This document shows positions 55,901 through 64,000 of a stretch of DNA of 64,000 nt, piece after piece. The stretch's first letter is position 1. Each line of letters begins with the position of its first letter. The notes under the pieces were generated by a model, which had not been told where the DNA came from, did no database searches, and was given only the letters and a program-made list of their open reading frames with translations. The position numbers and the translations under genes are program-made. Source of the DNA: Leminorella richardii (lineage in GTDB: Bacteria; Pseudomonadota; Gammaproteobacteria; Enterobacterales; Enterobacteriaceae); NCBI RefSeq assembly GCF_900478135.1, contig NZ_LS483470.1:1360501-1424500 (forward strand), given 5' to 3'.

Positions 55901-57878
55901 TGTCTTCAAACTTCAGCGACGCCATCAGGTTGGAAAGCATGTCGAGATCCGCCGACATGGTGTCCATATCGGCCATAGGTTCAGACAGCTGAGCGCTGTT
56001 TAGCGCTTCCTGAGTCTGCTTTTCAAGGTGTTGCAGGCGGGCATTAAAGGGCGCTAGCGCCGCATCGCCGGCAAGAAATGCCGCTGTTGCCAAGGAGATG
56101 TTCTGCTGGCTTTCGGTCAGCTGCTTTTCCATCTCGTCCAGACGAGTTAAATCAATATAGCGGTAGTCGCGTAGTGTAATCAGATGCCCACGCTGGACGC
56201 TTAGAGCATTGAGCGCATCGACGAACTGCTGCGCCTCTGTCCAACTGTCTGGCAGCATAGCAGACAGCAGTTGCCTTTGCCGAGTCGTTGCCTCATTCAT
56301 TGCTCGGACTGACTGACGGCGGATGCTTTCTACTTTTTCATACTCGTCCAGCACCAGCTCGCCGGTGTGGGCAATTTCTTTCAGCAGAATAGCGGCGTGC
56401 AGGCTGTGTTCGTCGTTAAGCCAGTAGTAAATATCGATAAGCCGCTTGGCGTCTTGGCTCAGCTTTTCATAGAGCTGAGATGAAATTTGCTGCTGCTCGA
56501 TTTCTCGAGCTATGTGGTAAAGGTCGGAAATCCCCCGCACCAGTTCGGCGTTACCGATGCGCCCAAAGAAGCTGTTCTTGGCAGGCTGACTGGCGGCAAA
56601 CTCGTCGGAATAGAAGGGCGTTTGCCAGATCTGCATGGGGTGAATACGCGTAGGCTCTTCAGACTGGCCTTCAAACAGCACCATTCTGCCGTCTTCCAGC
56701 ATGGCGTAGCCGTGGCCGAACAGCGGATTTTGCAGCTTGCGCTCAATCATGTTGTAGTTAAACAGCGCCAGTCGACCGCGGTTTGGTTCGTAGAATATGT
56801 ACATCACGTCTTCGCCGTTTGGCGAACGTCGGACTCGGCGAAAACGCATGCCGTCCATCGGCTGATCGAAAGTCTTGTATTCCCCGTTTTGCAGATAGTA
56901 GCCGCCGGGGAAAATGATGCCGTGGTCTTCAGGTAGCTGAATACAGGCTTGACCAATGGCGTCGATGCGCTGCACGCCCTGAGTTAGGGTGTTATAAACC
57001 AGATAGCGCCAGCTTTCTTCACGATAGGGCAGCACTTTGAGCAGGATCAGACTGCCAGTCTGGGCGTATTCTATTTGAGCATCGTCTAGGGACTGGGTTT
57101 TATCCAGCACCGCCTCGCGGTAGATCCCCAGTCCGTCTTCAGTGTTGTTTTCGCACTTGACTGTAAGGTCACCGCCGACGGTTTCTACAAATACCGTATC
57201 GAGAATGTTGACGTGAGGATATCGGCCGTTAACGCTGTTTTCACGAGTTGTTTTGTGCCATTCAAAATCGTAAGCAGGGGGCAGGGCGATATCGCGCTCA
57301 CCCCGATTGTCGATATAGCGAATGTCGGTTTTATCGCTGGAGATGGACCAGCGGAAGACGCGGATATCCGTGATGCGTTCGCCGATCTGGAAACTGGCGA
57401 GAAGCTTACCGTCACGCTCAACCAGCTGTAGCAGCTGGGTGTTTTTATAATAGGTATAAAGCTCGTTGAAGTCCTGTACGAAGCTTTGGATGTTGAGGAA
57501 AGTGCCTGTTAGAGGGACAGACTCAACGTCGTATTCCCCGTTTTCTTCTTTTAAACGATAGAGGGAGAACACGTCCTCAATGCGGGTTTCTTTTTTTAAC
57601 CCGAGAAAGACGTTATAGCCAAACAGCAGCCAGTCACCGACCCGGACAATGTCACGGGCGACACAGTTATTTTCTGTACGAATGCGAATACGGCCAACGG
57701 CATCCATTTGGCTTTTGCCAAACTCTTCCAGACGGCGAGCGTTGAGCACAGCAGCTTTTTCGTGCAGCTGCTGACCCTGTTCAGATAGTCGCTTGCGTAA
57801 GATATCGTAGGCACCGCCTTCGGCAACGGCGTTATCCAATATTTCCTGTTCGCGCTGGTTCGTTTGGCTGTCTGACAT
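52941..57878 (-). CDS. Giant AAA+ ATPase (so-called DNA repair ATPase family)
   Basis: A 1645-residue protein; the start MSDSQTNQREQE at 57878 is an estimate, as longer readings have no better ribosome site. The first about 450 residues look beta-rich and may form a propeller (LFGYNVFLGLKKETR, RYPHVNILDTVFVETVGG). A long helical, coiled-coil region follows (about 450-900). A single AAA+ module lies near residues 1290-1500, with Walker A MISPPGYGKTTLMEY and Walker B VMLYVDDIQHTHPEF. The label DNA repair ATPase in databases has no experimental basis I know of. It stands between a flotillin and a rhomboid, which suggests a membrane-quality role. It is co-directional with its neighbours. Confidence 0.82.
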   Translation of the reverse strand: MSDSQTNQREQEILDNAVAEGGAYDILRKRLSEQGQQLHEKAAVLNARRLEEFGKSQMDAVGRIRIRTENNCVARDIVRVGDWLLFGYNVFLGLKKETRIEDVFSLYRLKEENGEYDVESVPLTGTFLNIQSFVQDFNELYTYYKNTQLLQLVERDGKLLASFQIGERITDIRVFRWSISSDKTDIRYIDNRGERDIALPPAYDFEWHKTTRENSVNGRYPHVNILDTVFVETVGGDLTVKCENNTEDGLGIYREAVLDKTQSLDDAQIEYAQTGSLILLKVLPYREESWRYLVYNTLTQGVQRIDAIGQACIQLPEDHGIIFPGGYYLQNGEYKTFDQPMDGMRFRRVRRSPNGEDVMYIFYEPNRGRLALFNYNMIERKLQNPLFGHGYAMLEDGRMVLFEGQSEEPTRIHPMQIWQTPFYSDEFAASQPAKNSFFGRIGNAELVRGISDLYHIAREIEQQQISSQLYEKLSQDAKRLIDIYYWLNDEHSLHAAILLKEIAHTGELVLDEYEKVESIRRQSVRAMNEATTRQRQLLSAMLPDSWTEAQQFVDALNALSVQRGHLITLRDYRYIDLTRLDEMEKQLTESQQNISLATAAFLAGDAALAPFNARLQHLEKQTQEALNSAQLSEPMADMDTMSADLDMLSNLMASLKFEDTTQQTRIIESISEIYARLNQARARLQHRRKEQTSVEAVAQFGAQFKLFSQGIANALSLATDPERCDEQLSRLLVQLEELESQFSEHDEFLNDILSKREELLETFETHKQALLDERQRKAQNLQVAAERLLDSIRRRTAKFNALDELNAFFASDPLALKTREIVERLRELKDSVKADDIDAKFKAARDQAIRSLRDKSEIFENDGSVIKLGPRHRFSVNTQELDLTILPHGDRLFLHLTGTDYQEQLDSAELNELQDYWPISIESESNDVYRAEYLAYSMIYAASKELDGLTIPSLTSLLNQPEALEKAVRDFAAPRYREGYEKGIHDHDAVAILQKLIPVGQSADLLRFNALARGLAVLFWRHVQKQELPALWPERARTSLNIQQLFRHDSGLLDLQAEIEAELSLFLERYPIPCQPYQQHQAAEYLSLALGRTPLEFTFSKYAKTLLEGLQSHLTQAHMWLDFNQSQQNLEKRYAQRWALVENWLTGLCSLPDYAPLRDYVAEAVALTLLDKPSSARFSEADLHFTVTDLMGEHPLIANQSLTLRLDDYFSRMRRQRKVFIPGYQRYQSLRQEVLNQQRTDLRLHEFKAKPLSSFVRNKLINDVYLPIIGDNLAKQIGTVGENKRTDLMGLLLMISPPGYGKTTLMEYVANRLGLIFMKINGPALGHDVLSLDPEQAPNATARQELEKLNLALEMGNNVMLYVDDIQHTHPEFLQKFISLCDGTRRIEGVWKSKTKTYDMRGKKFCVVMAGNPYTESGEVFKIPDMLANRADIYNLGEVLGGMEESFSLSYIENSLTSNPVLAPLALRDMNDLYLLVDKAMGKPFSSNSLSYQYSEAEITEIVAILERMISLRDVVLKVNQQYIASAAQSDRYRTEPPFKLQGSYRNMNKLAEKISAVMNAAEIRQILDDHYLGEAQLLTQGAEENLLKLAEIRDTLSPQEEQRWQQIKRDFTRNKALGGDGADVGDRVVVQLASLVESVQSLRN

Positions 57879-57997
57879 GGCGTGTCGCATTCCCTTTGAA
57901 GATTTTATACGCACCGCTGCCCGCGGAGCGCTTTACAAAAACTAACTGAGATAAAGGCACGGTATCGACCCTTTATCTCAGCCAGCGAGACTAAAGA

Positions 57998-58030
57998 ACG
58001 CCCGGCCTTTATTACCTAAAGGCCGGGCGT
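57998..58030. terminator. Perfect 13-bp hairpin between flotillin and ATPase genes
   Basis: Arms ACGCCCGGCCTTT and AAAGGCCGGGCGT with a seven-base loop. It lies seven bases after the flotillin stop on the minus strand and lacks a long U run, so it may be an attenuator or mRNA stabiliser within the operon. Confidence 0.65.
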
Positions 58031-58036
58031 AGGCTA

Positions 58037-60214
58037 TTACTCTTCGCTTACGCTACGGCTGTTGGAGACTGCCGGAAGCGTTTTGGATGCGCCAAACTGC
58101 TTTATCAGAGCCTGAACTTCAGGGTTTTGCAGTAGGGCGTCAAGATCCAACTTTTGACCGTCCTTGCCGCTGAGCAGTTTATCGACCACGTTTTGCACCA
58201 GTGGGCTTTTTTCCACCACGCCGTTAATGGCTTTACCCACGCTAAGAGCTTTAGAGAAGGTGTTAAAGAAGCTGCCGTCGCCGCCAACGATGTCGATGTT
58301 GGTTTTGCTGAGGGCAGAGGCCAGCACTTCGGCCTGCTCGCGAGCAATCTCTTTGTTCGCGGCAATTTCGGCCATCGCCTGCTCAAAGTGCTTCTCAAGG
58401 CGCATGCGAAACTCTTCGTGATCCCGCGCCGTATCGTTGAGGTTGCCCATGGCGGTGAACTTGTCGGTCAGACCGTCCGCTTCTGCCTTCAGGCGCTGGC
58501 GAATCACTTCTGCCTGCGCGGAGCCCAGTTGGCCTTCACCGCGAGCCTGTGCACTCAGCTTTTCTTCCAGAATCTTGGCGTCTGCCAGACCCAGCTTCTC
58601 GTTAGCGTTAGCCTGCTGCTCATCACCGCGGGCCTGTGCTGACAGCTTCTCTTCCAGGATTTTTGCATCTGCCAGTCCCTGTTTCTGGGTGGCAGCAGCC
58701 TGAGCTTCCATCACGCGAGCCTGAGCCAGGCCTTTTTCCTGCGTACCGCGGGCTTCTGCCAGCAGCTTTTCAGCCGTTACGTTAGCCTGTACTAGGCCTT
58801 CTTTTTCTTCGGCTTCAGCCTGCGCCTGACGGACGCGGGCTTCTGCTAGGCCAAGGGCAGCCTGCTCGGCCTCGATACCTTCAGCCATGCGCTTTTTCGC
58901 TTCTGCCTGTTTAGCCGCAGCTTCCAGCTCGGCTTGCGCCATGGTGCTGATTTCCAGCGCTTTAAACTTGGCGCTGCTTTCATCGGCTTCTGCCTGCTTG
59001 ACCTGACGCACCAGTTCCTGCTCGGCTTCTGCCTGAGCGTGGATCACGGTGACCTGCTTCTGGCGGTCAGCGTCGGAAACCAGACGGACTTCTTTAATAC
59101 GCTCTTCTTCCTGAGCAACAGTCTTTTCTACTGCGACGCGCTCGCGGATGACGTTAGCGATATTTTTACGCTCTTCTTCCAGCGCCTTTTCTTTCTCAAT
59201 GCGTTGCAGCTCAACTTCGCGCTCGCGGGAAACCACTTCCAGATCTTTCGCTCTGGTGACTTTCTCTATTTCAATGGTGACGGCGCGGGTACGGTTCTGT
59301 TGAGCAACTTCGACTTCACGCAGGCGGTTTTCTTCGCGAATTTCAATTTCCTGCTGGGTGTGGATGCGGGCCTGTTCAGCCTTCAGACGCTCTTCTTCCT
59401 TCACTTTCAGCGTTTCAGCCGCTTCGCGAGCGCGGATGCTCTCAATTTCACGCTGCTGGCGAGCTTCTGCATCAGCCTGCTGGCGTTCCAACGCTAGGCT
59501 AGCTTCGCGGGTTTCCACGTTTTTCTTCTGGATCGCCAGTTCCTGATCGCGCTCTTTCTGGTTGGTTTCGATATTGTGAATTGCGGTGATCTCGGTGATC
59601 TTGCGGATACCTTCGGCGTCAAAGATATTGTTTGGATCCAGCGAGTTTTTCGGCGTTTGCTCCAGATAGTCGATGGCAACGTCTTCCAGCGCGTAGCCGT
59701 TGAGATCTTCACCAATAACGTCAACGATGCGGTTGCGGAAGTTCTGGCGGTCTTCAAACAGTTTGGACAGCTCGAACTGCTTGCCGACGGTCTTTAATGC
59801 TTCAGAGAACTTGGCGTTAAACAGTTCGCTAACGGCCTGGTGGTCAGACGCGCGGTCTACGCCAATAGATTTGGCGACTTTAAGGACGTCTTCTGTTGTT
59901 TCATTCACCCGAAGGTAGAAGGCGACGGTAATGTCTGCGCGAAGGTTGTCTTTACAGATCAGACCATCTTTGCCGCGGCGATCCACTTCCAGCGTCAACA
60001 GCGAGATGCGCATGAATTCCTTTTTGTGGATGACCGGATAAACCAGTGCTCCGGTAAAATACACCTTTGGCTGTGTACTTGTGTCGTTGACAATAAGCGC
60101 CGTTCCCTGAGGTACTTTGACGTAAAACGCCTTAAAAAGGCCAAATGCGCCCAAAATAAAGATGATGACCCCGACGATACCGACGATAAACGGCATGAGG
60201 TTTTCCATAGCCAT
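58037..60214 (-). CDS. YqiK-like flotillin (SPFH/band 7 protein) with long coiled coil
   Basis: A 725-residue membrane scaffold, much longer than E. coli YqiK (553). Start 60214 follows GGAG; a transmembrane segment (about residues 7-28) precedes the SPFH domain (about 30-230, LTLEVDRRGKDGLICKDNL). From about 240 to 600 it is an extremely charged coiled coil rich in Ala/Glu/Arg/Gln. Within it the 17-residue unit LADAKILEEKLSAQARG occurs twice, 30 residues apart. Flotillins organise membrane microdomains. It lies between the NfeD/YqiJ-like protein and the giant ATPase. Confidence 0.9.
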   Translation of the reverse strand: MAMENLMPFIVGIVGVIIFILGAFGLFKAFYVKVPQGTALIVNDTSTQPKVYFTGALVYPVIHKKEFMRISLLTLEVDRRGKDGLICKDNLRADITVAFYLRVNETTEDVLKVAKSIGVDRASDHQAVSELFNAKFSEALKTVGKQFELSKLFEDRQNFRNRIVDVIGEDLNGYALEDVAIDYLEQTPKNSLDPNNIFDAEGIRKITEITAIHNIETNQKERDQELAIQKKNVETREASLALERQQADAEARQQREIESIRAREAAETLKVKEEERLKAEQARIHTQQEIEIREENRLREVEVAQQNRTRAVTIEIEKVTRAKDLEVVSREREVELQRIEKEKALEEERKNIANVIRERVAVEKTVAQEEERIKEVRLVSDADRQKQVTVIHAQAEAEQELVRQVKQAEADESSAKFKALEISTMAQAELEAAAKQAEAKKRMAEGIEAEQAALGLAEARVRQAQAEAEEKEGLVQANVTAEKLLAEARGTQEKGLAQARVMEAQAAATQKQGLADAKILEEKLSAQARGDEQQANANEKLGLADAKILEEKLSAQARGEGQLGSAQAEVIRQRLKAEADGLTDKFTAMGNLNDTARDHEEFRMRLEKHFEQAMAEIAANKEIAREQAEVLASALSKTNIDIVGGDGSFFNTFSKALSVGKAINGVVEKSPLVQNVVDKLLSGKDGQKLDLDALLQNPEVQALIKQFGASKTLPAVSNSRSVSEE

Positions 60215-60396
60215 AAGATGAATGTCTCCGTGTTGTACAAAGGTGGGCAAGGCCCGGTTCCTAAGGTTTAAACCGCTATCTGCTTATGGGCGATAGCCAT
60301 TTTTGACTTCTTTCCTACACGCTGTTGCTGAGGGAGAATGGCCGCGCTTAGGTGAGCCGCGGCTTTCCCACAACATGCAACAGGTGAGATGTGCAT

Positions 60397-61041
60397 TTAG
60401 AGTCGATTAAACTCTTCTTCGCTGACCACGTCATAGCTGTGCGTTGCCGCACTGTAGCTAATAATGACAACGCGATCGCCTCGCTTGAGCCCCGCGTCTT
60501 CCGGCGAGCGGATTTGCAGAATCAGACCGGCGCCGCCGTCTTCCATCAGGGCTTCTCCGCGCCGATCTGTCACGCTGTCAGAGCGGACTTTTGCGATTTT
60601 TCCAATCAGGTTTTTTACGTTCTTCTGTTCGTCGCCTTTTGCTAACACAGCGCGAAACGGCTTCAATAAAAATGCGGTTATCATTAAAGAAACAAACGAT
60701 ACCGCCACTAAGATAGCCGTGGCTACCAGATAGCGGATGATGTCCGTGTCGATAAAGCGTAAAAACCAGTTCACGCTAAAATAGCTGATAAACCAGCCGA
60801 TAAACGTAAACAGCGAGAGAATGATGGTAACGGGAATGCCAGCTAGACCAAATTTGGCCAACAGGCCTGCCAGACCGCTGAGATCTGCGCCGTCAATGTC
60901 AACGTCAGGGCCGTCGATATTAAGAAAGTCGCCGTCCATCAGTCCAAAAGAGGCACAAATCCAATAAAGTAGTACCAGGACGAGGAGGCCACTGAAAATG
61001 ATGACAGGGAAGGTCAGACAGTTTTGTAAGAATAGCGCCAT
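60397..61041 (-). CDS. YqiJ-like membrane protein with OB/NfeD-type domain
   Basis: A 214-residue protein: three or so hydrophobic segments, then a soluble C-terminal beta domain of the OB fold (RRGEALMEDGGAGLILQIRS, GLKRGDRVVIISYS). NfeD-like proteins are the standard partner of flotillins. It is the first gene of the co-directional block and 183 bases before the flotillin start. It is divergent from amiD. Confidence 0.82.
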   Translation of the reverse strand: MALFLQNCLTFPVIIFSGLLVLVLLYWICASFGLMDGDFLNIDGPDVDIDGADLSGLAGLLAKFGLAGIPVTIILSLFTFIGWFISYFSVNWFLRFIDTDIIRYLVATAILVAVSFVSLMITAFLLKPFRAVLAKGDEQKNVKNLIGKIAKVRSDSVTDRRGEALMEDGGAGLILQIRSPEDAGLKRGDRVVIISYSAATHSYDVVSEEEFNRL

Positions 61042-61335
61042 TAGAATCCTTTCTTAATAGTACAGCTACTGAGAGTGGTGTTCTTGATACAGCATTAAGT
61101 AGAACAGTTTTTGCCTTAGTTTTGTAGTGCAAATCGGTGCTTTTTTCGATTTTTGAGACATATAATTTAGTGATTGTATTAATTTTAATCAGTTACGGGA
61201 TTAAATAAAAATAGGAAAGAAAATCAGTGAGTAAAACGCGTTTATCAATAGGCAGGCGATAGCGTATAGTGGCAGCCTGATTTTCGACGACCGTAGAGTG
61301 GTTGGGTATTCATAAGGTTAGGGGCATTTTCTGCT

Positions 61336-62169
61336 ATGCGAGGACGTTACTCGATTGTCTTATTACTTTTTCTAGGGATTGTATCCGGCTGTTCTTCATT
61401 TAAGGAACGCAGCGGCTATTGGGTTGACGATCGCTACCCGGCTAAGGGCAATGAACCCCGCATTCAGACTCTGATTTTCCACTATACGGCAGAGAACGCC
61501 GATGTTTCGCTTAAGGTGCTCACGGGCGATCGCGTTAGCAGTCATTACCTTGTCGATCGTGTGCCGCAAGAGGTTAGCGGCAAGCCTGTTGTGCTACAGC
61601 TGGTGCCTGAATCGCAAAAGGCCTGGCACGCTGGGGCCAGCTTCTGGCGGGGACAGAGCCGACTGAACGACACCTCGATTGGGATTGAGATTGTTAACTG
61701 GGGCTATAGGAATACGCCGGGCGTTGAACCTTGGGAGCCCTATACAGAGCAGCAGATTGAGTTGTTGATTGCTCTGTCACAGGACATCGTGCAGCGCTAT
61801 GGGATCCGCCCTGAAAACGTGCTTGGTCACAGCGACGTGTCGCCGCAGAGAAAAGTTGATCCCGGCCCGCTGTTCCCTTGGGAGCGGCTGGCGCGAGCAG
61901 GCATCGGCGCTTGGCCGGATAGCCGAGTTGTCTCTGAGCGGCTGAAGATACGCCGCGAGCAGCCTACTGTCAGTGTGGTAGAGCTACAGGACAGTCTGAG
62001 GCGCTATGGTTATGAGGTAAGCGACAGCGGTCGCCTTGACGAACAGACGCGCAGTGCAGTCAGGGCATTTCAGATGCACTTTCGGCCAGCAAACTACAGC
62101 GGCGAGCCGGATGCCGAAACGATAGCCATATTGGATGCATTGCTGATTAAGTATCACGACGGAATATGA
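61336..62169 (+). CDS. amiD: N-acetylmuramoyl-L-alanine amidase AmiD
   Basis: A 277-residue outer-membrane lipoprotein (lipobox VSGC). The amidase_2 zinc ligands are the histidines in IFHYTAENAD and LGHSDVSP and the aspartate in KVDPGPLFPW. A C-terminal peptidoglycan-binding domain follows (LQDSLRRYGYEVSDSGRLDE). It cleaves the bond between MurNAc and L-Ala, including anhydro-muropeptides, and takes part in cell-wall recycling. As in E. coli it is next to ybjT; here the 3' ends overlap by 16 bases. Confidence 0.95.
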   Translation: MRGRYSIVLLLFLGIVSGCSSFKERSGYWVDDRYPAKGNEPRIQTLIFHYTAENADVSLKVLTGDRVSSHYLVDRVPQEVSGKPVVLQLVPESQKAWHAGASFWRGQSRLNDTSIGIEIVNWGYRNTPGVEPWEPYTEQQIELLIALSQDIVQRYGIRPENVLGHSDVSPQRKVDPGPLFPWERLARAGIGAWPDSRVVSERLKIRREQPTVSVVELQDSLRRYGYEVSDSGRLDEQTRSAVRAFQMHFRPANYSGEPDAETIAILDALLIKYHDGI

Positions 62170-63599
62170 TCGTCGCGCGCTTCCGCCAGAGAAGCGATGC
62201 GCTTTGCCATGCCTTTAAAGATAAACAGGTGTGCGGGCATCATGGCGAACCAGTAGAGCAGGCCGTTAAAGCCTGCCGGGTGCCACCAGGCTCTGACGTC
62301 AATCTGTCGATACTGAGTCGTGTCGGTGATGGTCAGCGTCAACCTGCCTAACCCCGGAGCCTTCATGCGAAACAGCATCACCAGCTGCCGCTTCGGTCGA
62401 ATGGATATCACCTGCCAGGCGTCGATGCGATCGCCAACCTGTAGTTCGTCTCTTTCGGGGCGCCCATAGCGCCTTTCTCCGCCGACGGCGTCGTCCAAAA
62501 TGGCGCGAATTTTCCACAGGACGTTAGCATAGAAGTAGCCGCGTTCACCGCCAATTTCCTGACAGACTGACCACAGGCTTTCCGCACTGGCGCGAGTTTT
62601 CACGCTATACCCTGCCTGCTTGGGGTAAAACGCGTATCCAGGCCGCCAGCGTGCTCTGGCTTCGGGCGAGTAGCCCCAGTCTGTTGAGTTCACTGCCTGC
62701 TGCTCTTTCTCCAGCGTTTTTCGCACAGCGTCATCGTAGTTGAGCAGGGTTTGCGGAATAAGCTGGCGAATTGGCGCATCGTTAGCGGGCAAATCGTGCT
62801 TTAATCCTTCGATCAGCGCTTTGGCCGTTGAGGTGGGCACGGTAGTTATCATGTTCAGCCAATAGACGGAAATCAGCCGAGTAGGCAGAGGGATCGGAAT
62901 GATCCAGCGCTTTTTACCTGTCAGGCCTATAAAGCGTTCGAACATGTTTTGGTAGCTGACATACTCAGGGCCGCCAAGATCAAAAATTCGATGCTCAGAA
63001 GAGGGATGAGCCAGAATGTTTGTCAGGTAAACCAGTAGGTTTTCCAAAGCAATAGGGGACGACTTTGAGCGAACCCAGCGGGGAGGCGTCAGTATCGGGA
63101 GGCTATACACCATGTCACGCATGACTTCGAATGCCGCCGATCCGGGACCGACAATAATCCCAGCTCGCAGCTCAGTCACGGGGATACCGCTGCTGCGAAG
63201 CACTTCTCCGGTGATTTTTCGCGCCGTCAGGTGCTGGGAATGGCTGGGCTCTTTGGGCTGAATGGCGCTTAAAAAGATAATGTGTTTAACCTGAGAAAAA
63301 CGCAGCGCCTGCTGAAGGTGCTGAGCCGCCTGACGCTCGCGGTAGATAAAGTCGCTTCCTTCTCCCATACCGTGCACCAGATAGTAGACAACGTCGATAT
63401 TGTTGAGTACTGGCGGAATAGTTTCTGGCTGCATCAGGTCAACGTACTGGCAGGTCACGTTGGGAAAATGCTGTTCCTCTAGCCAGTCAATGCGCCTGCC
63501 GGCGGCAATCACTCGGTGACCTTCGGCGGTAAGATAGGGCAAAAGGTTTTGGCCGATATAGCCGCTGGCTCCTAAAACCAGTATGCGTAGAGGCGTCAT
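62154..63599 (-). CDS. ybjT: YbjT-like NAD(P)-binding protein
   Basis: A 481-residue protein (E. coli YbjT 476). The N-terminal half is an atypical SDR with LVLGASGYIGQNLLPYL, and YLVHGMGEGSDF; the C-terminal about 150 residues are the DUF2867 domain with an amphipathic end. It is predicted to be membrane associated. The function is unknown. Convergent with amiD, overlapping it by 16 bases. Confidence 0.9.
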   Translation of the reverse strand: MTPLRILVLGASGYIGQNLLPYLTAEGHRVIAAGRRIDWLEEQHFPNVTCQYVDLMQPETIPPVLNNIDVVYYLVHGMGEGSDFIYRERQAAQHLQQALRFSQVKHIIFLSAIQPKEPSHSQHLTARKITGEVLRSSGIPVTELRAGIIVGPGSAAFEVMRDMVYSLPILTPPRWVRSKSSPIALENLLVYLTNILAHPSSEHRIFDLGGPEYVSYQNMFERFIGLTGKKRWIIPIPLPTRLISVYWLNMITTVPTSTAKALIEGLKHDLPANDAPIRQLIPQTLLNYDDAVRKTLEKEQQAVNSTDWGYSPEARARWRPGYAFYPKQAGYSVKTRASAESLWSVCQEIGGERGYFYANVLWKIRAILDDAVGGERRYGRPERDELQVGDRIDAWQVISIRPKRQLVMLFRMKAPGLGRLTLTITDTTQYRQIDVRAWWHPAGFNGLLYWFAMMPAHLFIFKGMAKRIASLAEARDDHIPS

Positions 63600-63760
63600 G
63601 AGAGTAGGCCTTAGTCTAGATAGTGAGGCGAGAAGGGACTGCCTGTTTGCAGAGACTGTATCATAGAGAGTATTGAAAAGTTATTTTTATGTATATTTCT
63701 TGTTAATTATATTTCTTATTGTCGATTGATATGCATTGAACAGCAGTGGAGCACAAATGA

Positions 63761-64000
63761 ATGAAAGAAAATATTTACGACAGTGAGCGCTTTTTTGAAA
63801 AGTACAGCCGCTTTCCTCGTTCGGTTCAGGGCTTAGCCGCAGCGGGAGAATGGCACGAGCTGCAAAAGATGATGCCCGACTTTTCCGGCAAAAAAGTGCT
63901 GGATCTGGGCTGTGGCTTTGGCTGGCACTGTATCTATGCCGCTGAACGCGGGGCGCATTCCGTGACTGGCATCGATATATCTCAGCGAATGCTGGCAGAA
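63761..64000 (+). CDS. Class I SAM-dependent methyltransferase, 5' part
   Basis: The first 80 codons of a gene that leaves the window. ATG 63761 follows GGAG by nine bases. KVLDLGCGFGWHCIYAAERG is motif I of the SAM-binding Rossmann fold and VTGIDISQRML is motif II. The opening FEKYSRFPRSVQGLAAAGEW is typical of small-molecule methyltransferases of the UbiE/COQ5-like group. Substrate unknown. Confidence 0.88.
   Translation, partial: MKENIYDSERFFEKYSRFPRSVQGLAAAGEWHELQKMMPDFSGKKVLDLGCGFGWHCIYAAERGAHSVTGIDISQRMLAE

Noticed and set aside
1..64000. CRISPR arrays
   Set aside because: No regularly spaced direct repeats of 25-40 bases with unique spacers were seen; the only tandem repeats are the short units near 25.0 kb.

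Overview
The window is a 64-kb piece of an Enterobacterales chromosome. Several core proteins (LysP, MetG, Mrp, Dcd, YegH, Gnd, TmaR, AmiD, YbjT) are close to the E. coli versions, and the order metG/mrp, dcd, asmA, yegH, gnd, tmaR is a collapsed form of the E. coli order. There is no udk between mrp and dcd, and no capsule or O-antigen cluster between yegH and gnd. This fits an early-branching enterobacterial family (Budviciaceae is my guess), which sequence reading alone cannot confirm.

Layout. 1-4.1 kb: 3' end of lysP, then a Fur-boxed iron/siderophore-type ABC importer. 4.2-16 kb: fepE, metG, mrp, dcd, asmA, yegH, gnd and tmaR. 16-18.4 kb: ptsG and a 950-bp gene-free stretch that looks like an orphan transcription unit. 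18.4-21.5 kb: a GntR-controlled operon (MFS permease, sugar-phosphate isomerase-like protein, regulator). 21.8-28.1 kb: a pirin, an S24-type regulator, a Dcu transporter and two divergent aspartase/fumarase-family lyases in tandem. 28.2-32.2 kb: MocR regulator, AhpD-like protein, YjbR-like protein and an AlkZ/YcaQ glycosylase. 32.4-34.2 kb: two toxin-antitoxin operons. 34.24-42.19 kb: an integrated island in a tRNA-Asn gene, bounded by a 22-bp direct repeat and carrying a low-GC nuclease-HerA pair that looks like phage defence, a second tyrosine recombinase, an Nlp-like protein, duplicated XRE regulators and a P4-type integrase. 42.2-47.4 kb: tRNA-Asn, a cyclic-di-GMP phosphodiesterase, a second tRNA-Asn, an Hha-family protein and a YqhD-like dehydrogenase. 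47.7-61 kb: a long co-directional envelope block (NfeD/YqiJ-like protein, flotillin, giant AAA+ ATPase, rhomboid, PLD-type protein, two lipoproteins and a secreted repeat-bearing protein). 61.3-64 kb: amiD, ybjT and the start of a methyltransferase.

The most unusual items are three. First, in the tandem lyases each copy has lost a different catalytic motif of the superfamily, so an obligate hetero-oligomer with shared active sites is possible. Second, the giant AAA+/flotillin/rhomboid/PLD/LpoB-like block looks like an uncharacterised membrane-integrity machine. Third, the nuclease-HerA island is a probable anti-phage system. Three genes (asmA, ptsG, the island integrase) carry single-base frameshifts, two of them in or next to homopolymers. 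They may be real, but the repeated pattern also suggests sequencing error. All functional calls come from recognising protein families by eye; no database search was possible.
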